The notes under the pieces are model-generated. The model was not told the origin of the DNA, searched no databases, and saw only the letters and a list, made by a program, of their open reading frames with translations. Of a stretch of 19,283 bases of DNA, positions 1-7,382 are shown piece after piece. Position numbers and translations under genes: made by a program. The DNA comes from an uncultured Kiritimatiellota bacterium (lineage in GTDB: Bacteria > Verrucomicrobiota > Kiritimatiellia > RFP12 > UBA1067), in contig CAKTZA010000068.1 of the NCBI GenBank assembly GCA_934635045.1, forward strand, positions 1 through 19,283. Direction: 5' to 3'. The number at the start of each line of letters is the position of its first letter. Position 1 is the first letter of the stretch.

Positions 1-134
1 GCCACCTCCATCAAGAAGAGGTAATAATTACAGATAGTAAACGCTTCAGAAAAGAGGGTTTACTTCTGGAAGCCACAGGAACAGGAGAGCTACGTCACGC
101 TCTGGCGCAAGCCGTAGTTGGGCCGTTGCGAATA
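1..134. other. Left edge, no assignable gene
   Basis: This stretch is more AT-rich than what follows. Two readings are possible and neither is secure. Frame 1 gives a start-less peptide after tandem TAA stops at 22-27, ending RKP at a TAG (115-117); its last part (KRVYFWKPQEQESYVTLWRK) looks protein-like, so it could be the tail of a broken upstream gene. Frame 3 is open from the window edge straight into the Fic reading frame. The first usable start codon in that frame is a TTG at 126, but the promoter and ATG that follow make 153 the better Fic start. Confidence 0.3.
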
Positions 135-143
135 TGGTATAAT
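135..143 (+). promoter_or_regulatory. Extended -10 promoter of fic-gspJ
   Basis: TGG followed by TATAAT (138-143), a perfect extended -10 element. No convincing TTGACA-like -35 lies upstream. The ATG at 153 begins 9 bases after the -10, so transcription should start within a base or two of the start codon and the mRNA would be nearly leaderless. The same arrangement recurs upstream of cysS, hisB and rhaB. Confidence 0.75.
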
Positions 144-152
144 CCCCCTGCG

Positions 153-1970
153 ATGACTTTTGGGGATCCAGTCTACACGGTCAGTGCCAAGGCAGTCAGC
201 CTGGTGTCTGAGATTTCGGCCGCACTCGAACGCTACAAGATCCTGATGGAAGGGCCTGACGGCGTTCGGCTGCGGAAGCTCAACCGCATTCGGACGATTC
301 GCGGCACGACCGCAATCGAGGGCAACACGCTTACGGAGGAACAGGTCACGGCCATCCTGTCGGGAAAGCGTGTGGTCGGATCGAAACGCGAGATTGACGA
401 GATCAAGGGGGCTCAGGCGGCCTATGCGGCGGTCGAGACGTTCGATCCGCTGTCCGCGCGCGACCTCCTGAGGGCGCATGCCCTGATGACGCAGGGGCTG
501 GTGGAGCGTCCGGGCAAATGGCGAACGTGCAATGTCGGCGTCTTCAATGCAAAGGGCGAGGCGTTGCACCACGCGCCGCCGTGGGATCATGTCCCGTTCC
601 TGATGAAGGACCTCTTCGCGTGGCTGAAGCGCGCGAAGGACCTGCCGCTCATCAAGAGCTGCGTTTTCCATTTTGCCTTTGAATGCATCCATCCGTTCCC
701 GGACGGCAACGGGCGCGTGGGCCGCCTGTGGCAGACGGCGATTCTTGGACGGTGGAATCCGCTTTTCTATGCCGCGCCCGTCGAGAACATGGTCTTCAGC
801 CATCAGTCGCGTTACTATCGGGCGTTTCAGTCCGCACAGGCGGCGGGCGATGCGGGCGCGTTCATCGACTTCATGCTCGACGTCATCCTGCGGACGATCA
901 AGGCGCGGGGCGTGCGGCAGAGTGGTAAGAAAACGGTGGTAAGAAAAGGTGGTAAGAAAACGGCCGACCGCATCCTTGAACTGGTGTCCGCGAACCCCAA
1001 GGTCACGTTTGCCGAACTGGTCGGCGCGCTGGGGATTTCGCGGAGCGCGATCCAGAAGCATGTCGCCGGCCTCAAAGACGCGCAGCGCCTTCGGCGCATC
1101 GGCCCCGACAAGGGTGGCCGGTGGGAAGTCGTCAGGGAGAACAAGTCGATCAAGAGGCGGGGCTTTACGCTCGTCGAGATGCTGCTGGCGACGCTCTTGG
1201 TGGGCGTCCTCACGGCGCTGAGCGTGATGACATTCCAGTCCGTCTCGCGCGGCTGGCAGGTGTCCGCCGACTACCTCGACAAGATGCAGCGCACCGACTA
1301 CGCCTTGGGCCAGGTCGTCGCCGGGCTGCGCTCGATGTACTATCCGCATGACGGCCAGCAGAACGCCGACTACGGGTTTGTCCTTGAAGACAGGGGCAAG
1401 GGCGAGCGCCCCGACCGGTCGGACGTCATCACCTGGTCGAAGACGGGCCCGGCGATCGTCGGCACGAAGAGCGCGCTCGCCGACACCGTCCACCGCGTGC
1501 AGGTGATGGTGCTGGAGGAGGGCAACGACGACTACGCCGAGCCGATCCAGAAGACGGGGCTCTACGCGCGGCTCTGCGGCGACGCCGCGCTCATCCCGAA
1601 GGACGACAGCGACGACACCGACTACTCGTTCGGCAACGCCGACCTCTACCAGCCAATCCTCGTCGCGGACGGCGTGTCGGGGTTCAACTGCCGCGTCCTC
1701 GCGAAGGCCGAGGACCAAAAGGGCGGCGCGAAGGGCGAGGGCGAGAACGAGAAGCGGAACTTCGAGGACACGTTCGCCGAGTCGAACGCCGTGCCGTACA
1801 AGGTCGAGCTCACGTTCTACATCGAGAAGCCGGACGAGAACTTCCGCTCTCGGACGGATCGCGCGCCGATGGTGCGCATCGTCCGCATCCCGATCCACGA
1901 GCAGTCGCTTGACGGCGCGACGCCGCCGGGAAACGAGGAGAAGGAGAAGAAAGGGGGGAAGAAGAAATGA
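153..1970 (+). CDS. Fic-domain protein fused to GspJ-like prepilin
   Basis: A 605-aa chimera. Residues 1 to about 330 form a complete Fic protein, an enzyme family that usually transfers AMP or another nucleotide to target proteins. It has an N-terminal inhibitory motif (S/T-x-x-x-E-G, T52 to G57), the catalytic HPFPDGNGRVGR motif (H180 to R191), and a C-terminal winged helix (about 275-327) typical of Fic proteins that bind DNA or act as regulators. At residue 330 the frame runs without a stop into KSIKRRG-FTLVE (G337/F338), a textbook prepilin peptidase site, a hydrophobic helix and a GspJ-like body. No ATG, GTG or TTG precedes the pilin motif in this frame, so GspJ has no obvious start of its own. 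Codon use shifts from mixed in the Fic half to strongly GC-ending in the pilin half. The ATG at 153 was chosen for its position 9 bases after the -10. Domain calls are firm; whether one fused protein is made is not. Confidence 0.85.
   Translation: MTFGDPVYTVSAKAVSLVSEISAALERYKILMEGPDGVRLRKLNRIRTIRGTTAIEGNTLTEEQVTAILSGKRVVGSKREIDEIKGAQAAYAAVETFDPLSARDLLRAHALMTQGLVERPGKWRTCNVGVFNAKGEALHHAPPWDHVPFLMKDLFAWLKRAKDLPLIKSCVFHFAFECIHPFPDGNGRVGRLWQTAILGRWNPLFYAAPVENMVFSHQSRYYRAFQSAQAAGDAGAFIDFMLDVILRTIKARGVRQSGKKTVVRKGGKKTADRILELVSANPKVTFAELVGALGISRSAIQKHVAGLKDAQRLRRIGPDKGGRWEVVRENKSIKRRGFTLVEMLLATLLVGVLTALSVMTFQSVSRGWQVSADYLDKMQRTDYALGQVVAGLRSMYYPHDGQQNADYGFVLEDRGKGERPDRSDVITWSKTGPAIVGTKSALADTVHRVQVMVLEEGNDDYAEPIQKTGLYARLCGDAALIPKDDSDDTDYSFGNADLYQPILVADGVSGFNCRVLAKAEDQKGGAKGEGENEKRNFEDTFAESNAVPYKVELTFYIEKPDENFRSRTDRAPMVRIVRIPIHEQSLDGATPPGNEEKEKKGGKKK
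921..961 (+). repeat. Three 13-14-bp tandem repeats in the Fic linker
   Basis: Three imperfect copies of a unit close to GGTGGTAAGAAAAC lie at 921-934, 935-947 and 948-961. They encode a Lys/Gly/Val-rich linker between the Fic domain and the winged helix and keep the frame. The flanking protein is intact, so this looks like a tolerated repeat expansion in a flexible linker. Confidence 0.8.
1140..1970 (+). other. gspJ: GspJ-like minor pseudopilin segment of the fusion
   Basis: This is the pilin half of the fused reading frame. GspJ is a minor pseudopilin that, with GspI and GspK, caps the type II secretion pseudopilus in the inner membrane and periplasm. The segment opens with NKSIKRRG-FTLVEMLL: basic leader, Gly at -1, Phe at +1, Glu at +5, then a hydrophobic helix. 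Later stretches such as ILVADGVSGFNCRV and VELTFYIEKP fit the beta-rich GspJ body. The end is Lys/Glu-rich. A natural GspJ would start with Met followed by something like NKSIKRRG, so the junction falls almost exactly where its start codon should be. GspK follows with a 4-bp overlap, which supports GspJ over other type IV prepilins. Confidence 0.75.
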
Positions 1971-3250
1971 GACGCGGCAGCGCCCTCATCGTTGCGCTCT
2001 GGATCATCGCCGTCCTCTCGGTCATGGTCTTCTCCTTCGCGTTCGAGGCGCACCAGCAGGCGGGCATCAACGTCTACGTGCGCGAGCGCAACCGCGTCAA
2101 CCGCCTTGTCGAGCCGGGGCGCATCCTCGGCGAGACGATTCTGCTTGGCTTCAACGAGGCGAAGGCGTGGAGCGAGGACGAGAACCCGAAGGAGCTGGAC
2201 GAGGAGGACCGCTTCTACCTGGAGAAGCGCGCGCTCAAGTTCGAGTCGAAGTGCACGGTCGGGCCGATCCTGCTGGACGAGGAGGACGAGGAGTCCGGCA
2301 CGGTCACGGTCGAGATCCAGCTCGCCAACTCCGGCGAGGAGAACGGCATCAACGTCAACGAGCTGTACGCGGGCGGCGACAAGAACTACGCGCTGCGCTG
2401 GCAGATGATCCTCAAGGCGTCCGGCATCGACGAGGAGCTGGAGGTCGACGTGCCGGAGGCGGACGGGCGCGGCACGAAGCGGCACAACCTCATGAACCTC
2501 CTCATCGCGAGCTGGAACGACTGGCGCGACGAGGACGACACCGTGTCGAAGGGGCCGCTTGCGGACTGCCAGCCGGAGGAGGACGACGGCGCGGAGGCGG
2601 CCTGGTACGAGGAGGCGGACGAGCAGGCCGAGAAGTCCGCGCGCGGCAAGGCGGCGCGCAACGCCGCGAAGGAGGAGAAGCGGCGGCCGCGCAACGGCTC
2701 GATCCCCGACATCAAGGAGCTTGCCTCGGTGCGCGGCTTCCGCGACTTCCCGGCCGTCCTCACCGGCGGGCTCCTGCATCCGGACGCGGACGAGTCGGAG
2801 GACAATCCGAGGCTGAAGGGCGTCGTCAGCGTCTTCGGCACGTCGGGGAGCGCGAAGGTCAACGTCAACGACTGCACGGTCGACCAGCTCATGACCGTGC
2901 CCGGCGTCTTCAACGAGGACGCGACGGCCGACGGCGACACCGAGGAGTCGGAGGAGATCGCGCGGGCGATCGTCGAGACGCGGTCCGTCATGCCGGACGG
3001 CGGCGACGTCGACGAGACGCGCGACTGGTGGCCCTACAAGGACTGGAACGACCTCTGCCAGCGCGTCTCGGACAACGCGAACGTCGACATCGGCTCGGAC
3101 GCGAACCAGTACCTCTGCTACACGGCGGACGAGAACACGGTGTTCAAGATGCGCATCGTCGCCGAGTCGATGGGCATGAAGCACGAGGCCAACTGCGAGT
3201 GCTACGTGAAAGACGGAAAGGTTCGCTACATCAAATGGCGAGAGGACTGA
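1967..3250 (+). CDS. gspK: GspK-like minor pseudopilin, type II secretion
   Basis: A 427-aa protein beginning MRRGSALIVALWIIAVLSV. It has a very short basic leader ending in Gly, cleavage expected before Ser5, and a hydrophobic helix with Val rather than Glu at mature position 5. Lack of Glu5 is the hallmark of GspK, which sits at the tip of the pseudopilus. The body is highly acidic, with Asp/Glu runs around residues 60-120 and 200-235 and a charged Ala/Lys/Arg/Glu stretch near 220-240. The NVNDCTVDQLMTVPGV stretch matches the helix-hairpin-helix-like region of the GspK fold. ATGA overlap with the preceding frame indicates translational coupling, and a G-rich stretch just upstream may serve as ribosome site. 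Upstream gsp genes are not in the window. Confidence 0.85.
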   Translation: MRRGSALIVALWIIAVLSVMVFSFAFEAHQQAGINVYVRERNRVNRLVEPGRILGETILLGFNEAKAWSEDENPKELDEEDRFYLEKRALKFESKCTVGPILLDEEDEESGTVTVEIQLANSGEENGINVNELYAGGDKNYALRWQMILKASGIDEELEVDVPEADGRGTKRHNLMNLLIASWNDWRDEDDTVSKGPLADCQPEEDDGAEAAWYEEADEQAEKSARGKAARNAAKEEKRRPRNGSIPDIKELASVRGFRDFPAVLTGGLLHPDADESEDNPRLKGVVSVFGTSGSAKVNVNDCTVDQLMTVPGVFNEDATADGDTEESEEIARAIVETRSVMPDGGDVDETRDWWPYKDWNDLCQRVSDNANVDIGSDANQYLCYTADENTVFKMRIVAESMGMKHEANCECYVKDGKVRYIKWRED

Positions 3251-3256
3251 AATTTG

Positions 3257-3265
3257 TGGTATAAT
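3257..3265 (+). promoter_or_regulatory. Extended -10 promoter of cysS operon
   Basis: TGG plus TATAAT (3260-3265), preceded by an AT-rich GAAATTTG block, starting 6 bases after the gspK stop. The cysS ATG at 3274 comes 8 bases after the -10, so a leaderless transcript is expected. No -35 consensus is visible. Confidence 0.8.
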
Positions 3266-3273
3266 ACACGGCA

Positions 3274-4746
3274 ATGAACGTCTTCAATTCACTCACGCGC
3301 CGCGTCGAGCCGCTTGCGCCGCTCGCCGACAACACGATCCGCCTCTACACGTGCGGACCGACCGTCTACAATTTCGCCCACATCGGGAACTTCCGCGCCT
3401 ACACGTTCGAGGACGTCCTGCGCCGCGTCATCCAGTTCAACGGGATGAAGGTGAAGCAGGTCATGAACCTCACGGACGTCGACGACAAGACGATCAAGGG
3501 CGCGAACGCGGCGGGCGTCGCCCTCACGGCCTACACGAAGACCTACAAGGACGCGTTCTTCGCCGACCTGAAGCGGCTCAACGTCCAGCCGGCCGAGGTG
3601 TATCCGGCGGCGACGGATCACATTCCCGAAATGATTGCGCTCGTCGAGAAGCTGATGGCGAAGGGCGTCGCGTACCAGAGCGACGACAAGTCCGTCTACT
3701 TCAAGGTGCGTGAGTTCCCCGGCTACGGCAAGCTCGCGCACATCGACTTCGACAACCAGCGCACGGGCCTCCGCTGCGCGGCCGACGAGTACGACAAGGA
3801 GAACGTCGGCGACTTCGCGCTCTGGAAGGCGTGGGAGCCGTCCGACGGCCCCGTCGGCTGGGACTCGCCGTGGGGGCGCGGGCGTCCCGGCTGGCACATC
3901 GAGTGCTCGGCGATGTCGATGAAGTATCTCGGCGAGACGTTCGACCTGCACACGGGCGGCATCGACAACCTCTTCCCGCACCATGAGAACGAGATTGCCC
4001 AGGCCGAGGCCGCGACAGGCAAGCCCTTCGTGAAGACGTGGATGCACTGCGCGCACCTGCGCGTGAACGGCGAGAAGATGTCCAAGTCGCTCGGTAACTT
4101 CTTCACGCTGCGCGACCTTCTGGAGAAGGGCTACACGGGCCGCGAGATCCGCTATGTGCTCATCAACGCACACTACCGCAGCGGCCTCAACTTTGCGTTC
4201 TCCGCGCTCGACGACGCGCGCAAGTCGCTCGCGCGCATCGATGCGTGCGTGGCGAAGGTGGAAAAGTGGAAGGGTGGAAAGGTGGAAGAGACCGGGGATT
4301 GTCCCGCGGCGGATGCGCAAGCGCTCGCCTCCGCCCCCGACTTCGCGCGGAAGTGCCTCGACGATTTCACGGCGGCGGTGAATGATGACTTGAACCTGCC
4401 GAAGGCGTTTGCCGCGCTGTTCGAGCTTGTCCGCCAGACGAACGCCGCGCTCGCGACCCCCCATCCCCCATCCCTCATCCCCCATCCCCCATCCCTCATC
4501 CCCCATCCCCCATCCCTTCTCAGCGTCTTCAAGCGCATGGATGAGGTGCTGGGCGTCATCTTCTTCGAGAACGAGAAAAAGGCGGTCGAAGTCCCGGCGG
4601 CGGTGCAGGCGCTTCTGGACCGGCGGGCGGCGGCGCGCCAGGCGAAGAACTGGGCGGAGTCCGACCGGCTGCGCGACGAGATCGCGGCGGCGGGCTGGCT
4701 CGTCAAGGACTCGAAGGAAGGTCAGTCGGTTTTACCCAAACGCTAA
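3274..4746 (+). CDS. cysS: Cysteinyl-tRNA synthetase
   Basis: Class I aminoacyl-tRNA synthetase that charges tRNA-Cys in the cytoplasm; 490 aa, a normal to slightly long size. Signatures are CGPTVYNFAHIGN (zinc ligand C27, HIGH-type motif HIGN at 36-39), GWHIECSAMS and HHENEIAQ carrying the other zinc ligands, and KMSKS at 268-272. The C-terminal helical region (RRAAARQAKNWAESDRLRDE) is the usual tRNA-binding tail. Two simple-sequence insertions interrupt the helical region: an octamer repeat giving VEKWKGGKVEE and a heptamer repeat giving three copies of PHPPSL. Both keep the frame and fall in surface linkers. It is the first gene of a plus-strand run with trx, the HAD gene, the C39-like gene and ispE. 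Confidence 0.97.
   Translation: MNVFNSLTRRVEPLAPLADNTIRLYTCGPTVYNFAHIGNFRAYTFEDVLRRVIQFNGMKVKQVMNLTDVDDKTIKGANAAGVALTAYTKTYKDAFFADLKRLNVQPAEVYPAATDHIPEMIALVEKLMAKGVAYQSDDKSVYFKVREFPGYGKLAHIDFDNQRTGLRCAADEYDKENVGDFALWKAWEPSDGPVGWDSPWGRGRPGWHIECSAMSMKYLGETFDLHTGGIDNLFPHHENEIAQAEAATGKPFVKTWMHCAHLRVNGEKMSKSLGNFFTLRDLLEKGYTGREIRYVLINAHYRSGLNFAFSALDDARKSLARIDACVAKVEKWKGGKVEETGDCPAADAQALASAPDFARKCLDDFTAAVNDDLNLPKAFAALFELVRQTNAALATPHPPSLIPHPPSLIPHPPSLLSVFKRMDEVLGVIFFENEKKAVEVPAAVQALLDRRAAARQAKNWAESDRLRDEIAAAGWLVKDSKEGQSVLPKR
4257..4288 (+). repeat. Octamer tandem repeat inside cysS
   Basis: Four consecutive 8-bp units GGTGGAAA, AGTGGAAG, GGTGGAAA, GGTGGAAG. They encode a Lys/Glu/Gly-rich linker in the synthetase and do not disturb the frame. 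Confidence 0.8.
4458..4513 (+). repeat. Heptamer tandem repeat inside cysS
   Basis: Eight perfect 7-bp units in the order CCCCCAT, CCCCCAT, CCCTCAT, repeated, ending with two CCCCCAT. Three heptamers make a 21-bp period, so the insertion stays in frame and codes for repeated PHPPSLI. It resembles the short tandem heptamer repeats known from some bacteria, here tolerated inside an essential gene. Confidence 0.9.
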
Positions 4747-4750
4747 TTAC

Positions 4751-4757
4751 AAGGAGG
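4751..4757 (+). promoter_or_regulatory. Strong Shine-Dalgarno site of trx
   Basis: AAGGAGG, complementary to the 16S rRNA 3' end, 6 bases before the ATG at 4764 and only 3 before the GTG at 4761. It decides the start in favour of 4764. It also shows that this organism uses Shine-Dalgarno initiation for internal operon genes while promoter-proximal genes appear leaderless. Confidence 0.8.
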
Positions 4758-4763
4758 TTCGTG

Positions 4764-5063
4764 ATGGACGTCAAGACGAAAGCGGAACTGGACGAGGCGG
4801 TCAAGGCGGGCAAGGTGCTCGTTGACTTCTGGGCGACGTGGTGCGGCCCGTGCCAGATGATGGGGCAGAAGATCGAACGCGAGCTTCTGCCGCAGATGCC
4901 GGAGCTGAAGGTCGTCAAGGTCAACGTCGACGAGGCGCCGGAACTCGCGGCGCAGTTCGGCATCATGTCCATTCCCGCGCTCTTCTGCTACCGGGACGGC
5001 GCGAAGGTCGCCGAGTTCATTGGCGTGACGGACGCCGCGACGATTCGGAGCGCCCTTGGCTGA
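4764..5063 (+). CDS. trxA: Thioredoxin
   Basis: A 99-aa cytoplasmic thiol-disulfide oxidoreductase with the active site WATWCGPC (about residues 23-30) and the cis-proline segment MSIPAL. It has no signal peptide. Length and fold elements match classical thioredoxin, although the region after the active site (QMMGQKIERELLPQMPEL) is somewhat atypical, so a thioredoxin-like paralogue is possible. It lies 17 bp after cysS, and the next gene's TTG start overlaps its 3' end by 8 bp. Confidence 0.9.
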   Translation: MDVKTKAELDEAVKAGKVLVDFWATWCGPCQMMGQKIERELLPQMPELKVVKVNVDEAPELAAQFGIMSIPALFCYRDGAKVAEFIGVTDAATIRSALG

Positions 5064-5910
5064 GCCGATCCGAATAGTCGCGCTTGATCTCGACGGGACG
5101 CTTCTCGATTCGCAGAAGCGTCTCTCGGATCGCAGTCGCGCGGCTCTCGCGCACGCGGCGGAGGCCGGTGCGCTCATCGTGCCGACGACGGGGCGGTTCT
5201 TCGGCATGATGCCGCCCGCCGTGCGCGACCTGCCGTTCGTCCGCTACGCGATTACGATCAACGGTGCGCAGGTCTACGACCGCGCAACCGACACGGCGAT
5301 CGTCCGCGAGGAGATTCCGCTTGACGCGGCCCTCGCGATCATGGAGATTCTCGACCGCCACGACGTCGTCTACGACTGCTATCGGCAGAACTGGGGCTGG
5401 ATGACCGCCGCGCTGCAGGACAAGGCGGCCGACTACGCGACGGACGACCATTACCTGCGGATGATTCGCGAATTCAGGAAGCCCGTGCCCGAACTGAAGG
5501 CGCACCTGCGTGCGACAGCGGCGGACGGCGACGTGCAGAAGGTGATGCTCTTCGCGCGGCGCGGCGACTCGGCGGCCGCGCAGGACGAGCTCGCGGCAAT
5601 TGTGCGCGAGGTGGCGGCGGCGTTCCCGGACGTCAAGATCACGTCCTCGACGGCCAACAACCTGGAGATCAACAGCGCGGCGGCGCACAAGGGGCGCGCG
5701 CTCGCGCGGTTCGCCGACCATCTCGGCCTCTCGCTCGCGAACTGCGCGGCGTTCGGGGACGGGATGAACGACTTCACGATGGTCGAGGCGGCGGGGCTGG
5801 GCGTCGCGATGGCGAACGCCGCGCCGGAGGTGAAGCGTGTCGCGAAGCTCGTCACGCGGTCGAACGACGACGACGGCGTCGCCCGCGTCCTGGAGGCGAT
5901 CTTCGGGTGA
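5056..5910 (+). CDS. Cof-type HAD-IIB family hydrolase
   Basis: A 284-aa haloacid-dehalogenase-superfamily phosphatase of the Cof/YidA type, which usually dephosphorylates sugar phosphates or related small metabolites. All four motifs are present: DLDGT (nucleophile D11, acid D13), the Thr motif in VPTTGR, the Lys of AHKGRAL, and GDGMNDFTMVEAAG for magnesium. The large insertion between motifs II and III is the C2 cap. The only plausible start is TTG at 5056, 8 bp inside the thioredoxin gene; no ATG or GTG occurs before motif I. The exact substrate cannot be told from sequence. Confidence 0.92.
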   Translation: MAEPIRIVALDLDGTLLDSQKRLSDRSRAALAHAAEAGALIVPTTGRFFGMMPPAVRDLPFVRYAITINGAQVYDRATDTAIVREEIPLDAALAIMEILDRHDVVYDCYRQNWGWMTAALQDKAADYATDDHYLRMIREFRKPVPELKAHLRATAADGDVQKVMLFARRGDSAAAQDELAAIVREVAAAFPDVKITSSTANNLEINSAAAHKGRALARFADHLGLSLANCAAFGDGMNDFTMVEAAGLGVAMANAAPEVKRVAKLVTRSNDDDGVARVLEAIFG

Positions 5911-5940
5911 CGGCAGAAAGCTGAAAGGATCGGTGACGTG

Positions 5941-7374
5941 ATGAGAAAGACCTTCGTGAACCTGACTCTTTTTCTCGCGTCGGCGTTGTGCGTCGGCGCG
6001 GCGTCGGCGGCGTATGAGATCGGCGAGGACTTGGCGCGCGAGACGTTCTGGCGGAGCGACCCGGTTCTCTTCGTGCGTCAGCACGTGGACGAGGGCTTCC
6101 AGTTCACGTCCGACCAGCGCGAGGGCGCCGATTCGCGGCGCGACGGCGGCGTGACCTGCTTCGGGCTGCCCGTCTACGAGTCGCGCGTCGCCTTTGCGGA
6201 CGGCGGCGGCATCGCCCGCGTCGAGCTGACGCTGTATGGCGGCGGCGGGACGGAGGCGGTGCGTGAGTTCGTCGGCGACAGCGGCAAGACGTTCCGGCGG
6301 ATCGAGCGTGTCGAGAAGATGATGACGCGCGCGGAATTCTTCGCCGCGCTCAAGGCGGTGCGCGGCAAGCTGACGGCGAAGGGCAAGCCCCCGGCAGCGA
6401 CGGACGACGGCGTTCGCAAGGACACGGCGACGGTGCAGAAGGCGCAGGTCTGGCCGAAGACGGCGATTTCGACGCAGGCGACGCTCGTCTGGAACTACGT
6501 GCAGCAGGGGAAGGATGCCGCGACGTTCGAGCCGGGGTTCATCCGCCTGTCCGTGGACGGGCCGTCGCGTCTCGCGTCGGGCGGTGGCACGGGCCGCGCG
6601 GCGAAGAAGGCGGCGGGCGCGAAGAAGATTGCGGACAACGTGATTCGCGATCCGCGTGGCGACGTCTTCATCGACAACCTGCCGATGGTCGACCAGGGCC
6701 AGAAGGGCTACTGCTCCGTCGCGACGGCCGAGCGTGTGCTGCGCTACTACGGCGTCGACGTCGACGAGCACGAGCTCGCGACGGCCGCCGGCACGTCCGC
6801 CGAGTCGGGGACGACCACGCTGGCGATGAAGCAGTCCATCGAGGCGATCGGGCGCAAGTACAAGCTCGGCACGGTCGTCTGCTACGGCGACTTCGAGAAG
6901 AGTGCGGCGGAGCGCATCGCCGGGATTGGGGACGAGGTGCGCGCCTACAACAAGGCGGCGAAGAAGCTGAAGAAGCCCGCGATCACCGACGACGTCTACA
7001 TCCGCCGCGAAGGGAACATGACCTATTACAGCTCCCGCGCGGTCGATGCGGCGATGGACGTCGAGGTGCGCAAGGAGATGCGCGTGAACGGCGTGCAGAA
7101 GGCGAAGTACACGAAGTTCCGAAAGGACATCCGCGACCAGGTCGCGAAGGGCATCCCGCTCTTTTGGGGCGTGACGCTCGGCATCTACCCGGAGCCGGAC
7201 AATCCGCAGGGCTCCGGCGGGCACATGCGGCTCATCATCGGCTACAACGACAAGAAGCGCGAGATCCTCTACACGGACAGCTGGGGGGCCGGGCACGAGC
7301 TCAAGCGCATGCCGTTCGACTGGGCCTGGACAATTTCGCACTGCCTCCTGTACATGAAGCCGCTCGGAAAATAG
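5941..7374 (+). CDS. Exported C39-like papain-fold cysteine peptidase
   Basis: A 477-aa protein with a clear signal peptide (MRKTFVNLTLFLASALCVGAA, likely cleavage after ASA), so it is exported. Residues about 20-225 form a domain I do not recognise. The C-terminal half has a C39-like/papain catalytic layout: QGQKGYCSVATAE with Cys258 and the preceding Gln, GGHMRLIIGYN with His428, and YTDSWG with Asp446. This matches the Peptidase_C39_2 type rather than an ABC-exporter C39 domain. Substrate is unknown. ATG 5941 is preferred, though GTG 5938 is equally spaced from the AAAGGA at 5924-5929. It lies 30 bp after the HAD gene and 8 bp before ispE, so it is probably co-transcribed with housekeeping genes. 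Confidence 0.8.
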   Translation: MRKTFVNLTLFLASALCVGAASAAYEIGEDLARETFWRSDPVLFVRQHVDEGFQFTSDQREGADSRRDGGVTCFGLPVYESRVAFADGGGIARVELTLYGGGGTEAVREFVGDSGKTFRRIERVEKMMTRAEFFAALKAVRGKLTAKGKPPAATDDGVRKDTATVQKAQVWPKTAISTQATLVWNYVQQGKDAATFEPGFIRLSVDGPSRLASGGGTGRAAKKAAGAKKIADNVIRDPRGDVFIDNLPMVDQGQKGYCSVATAERVLRYYGVDVDEHELATAAGTSAESGTTTLAMKQSIEAIGRKYKLGTVVCYGDFEKSAAERIAGIGDEVRAYNKAAKKLKKPAITDDVYIRREGNMTYYSSRAVDAAMDVEVRKEMRVNGVQKAKYTKFRKDIRDQVAKGIPLFWGVTLGIYPEPDNPQGSGGHMRLIIGYNDKKREILYTDSWGAGHELKRMPFDWAWTISHCLLYMKPLGK

Positions 7375-7382
7375 GAATCGAA

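Noticed and set aside
1817..3274. A 485-codon minus-strand ORF opposite gspK
   Set aside because: Shadow ORF produced by the GC-ending codons of gspK; low-complexity Val/Leu/Arg/Asp composition.
4458..4513. CRISPR-like array
   Set aside because: Units are contiguous heptamers with no spacers and are in frame within cysS.
5017..7341. A 774-codon minus-strand ORF
   Set aside because: Shadow of the HAD and C39-like genes. Its Arg/Val/Leu/Asp-rich, repetitive composition is that of antisense GC-rich coding DNA and no domain is recognisable.
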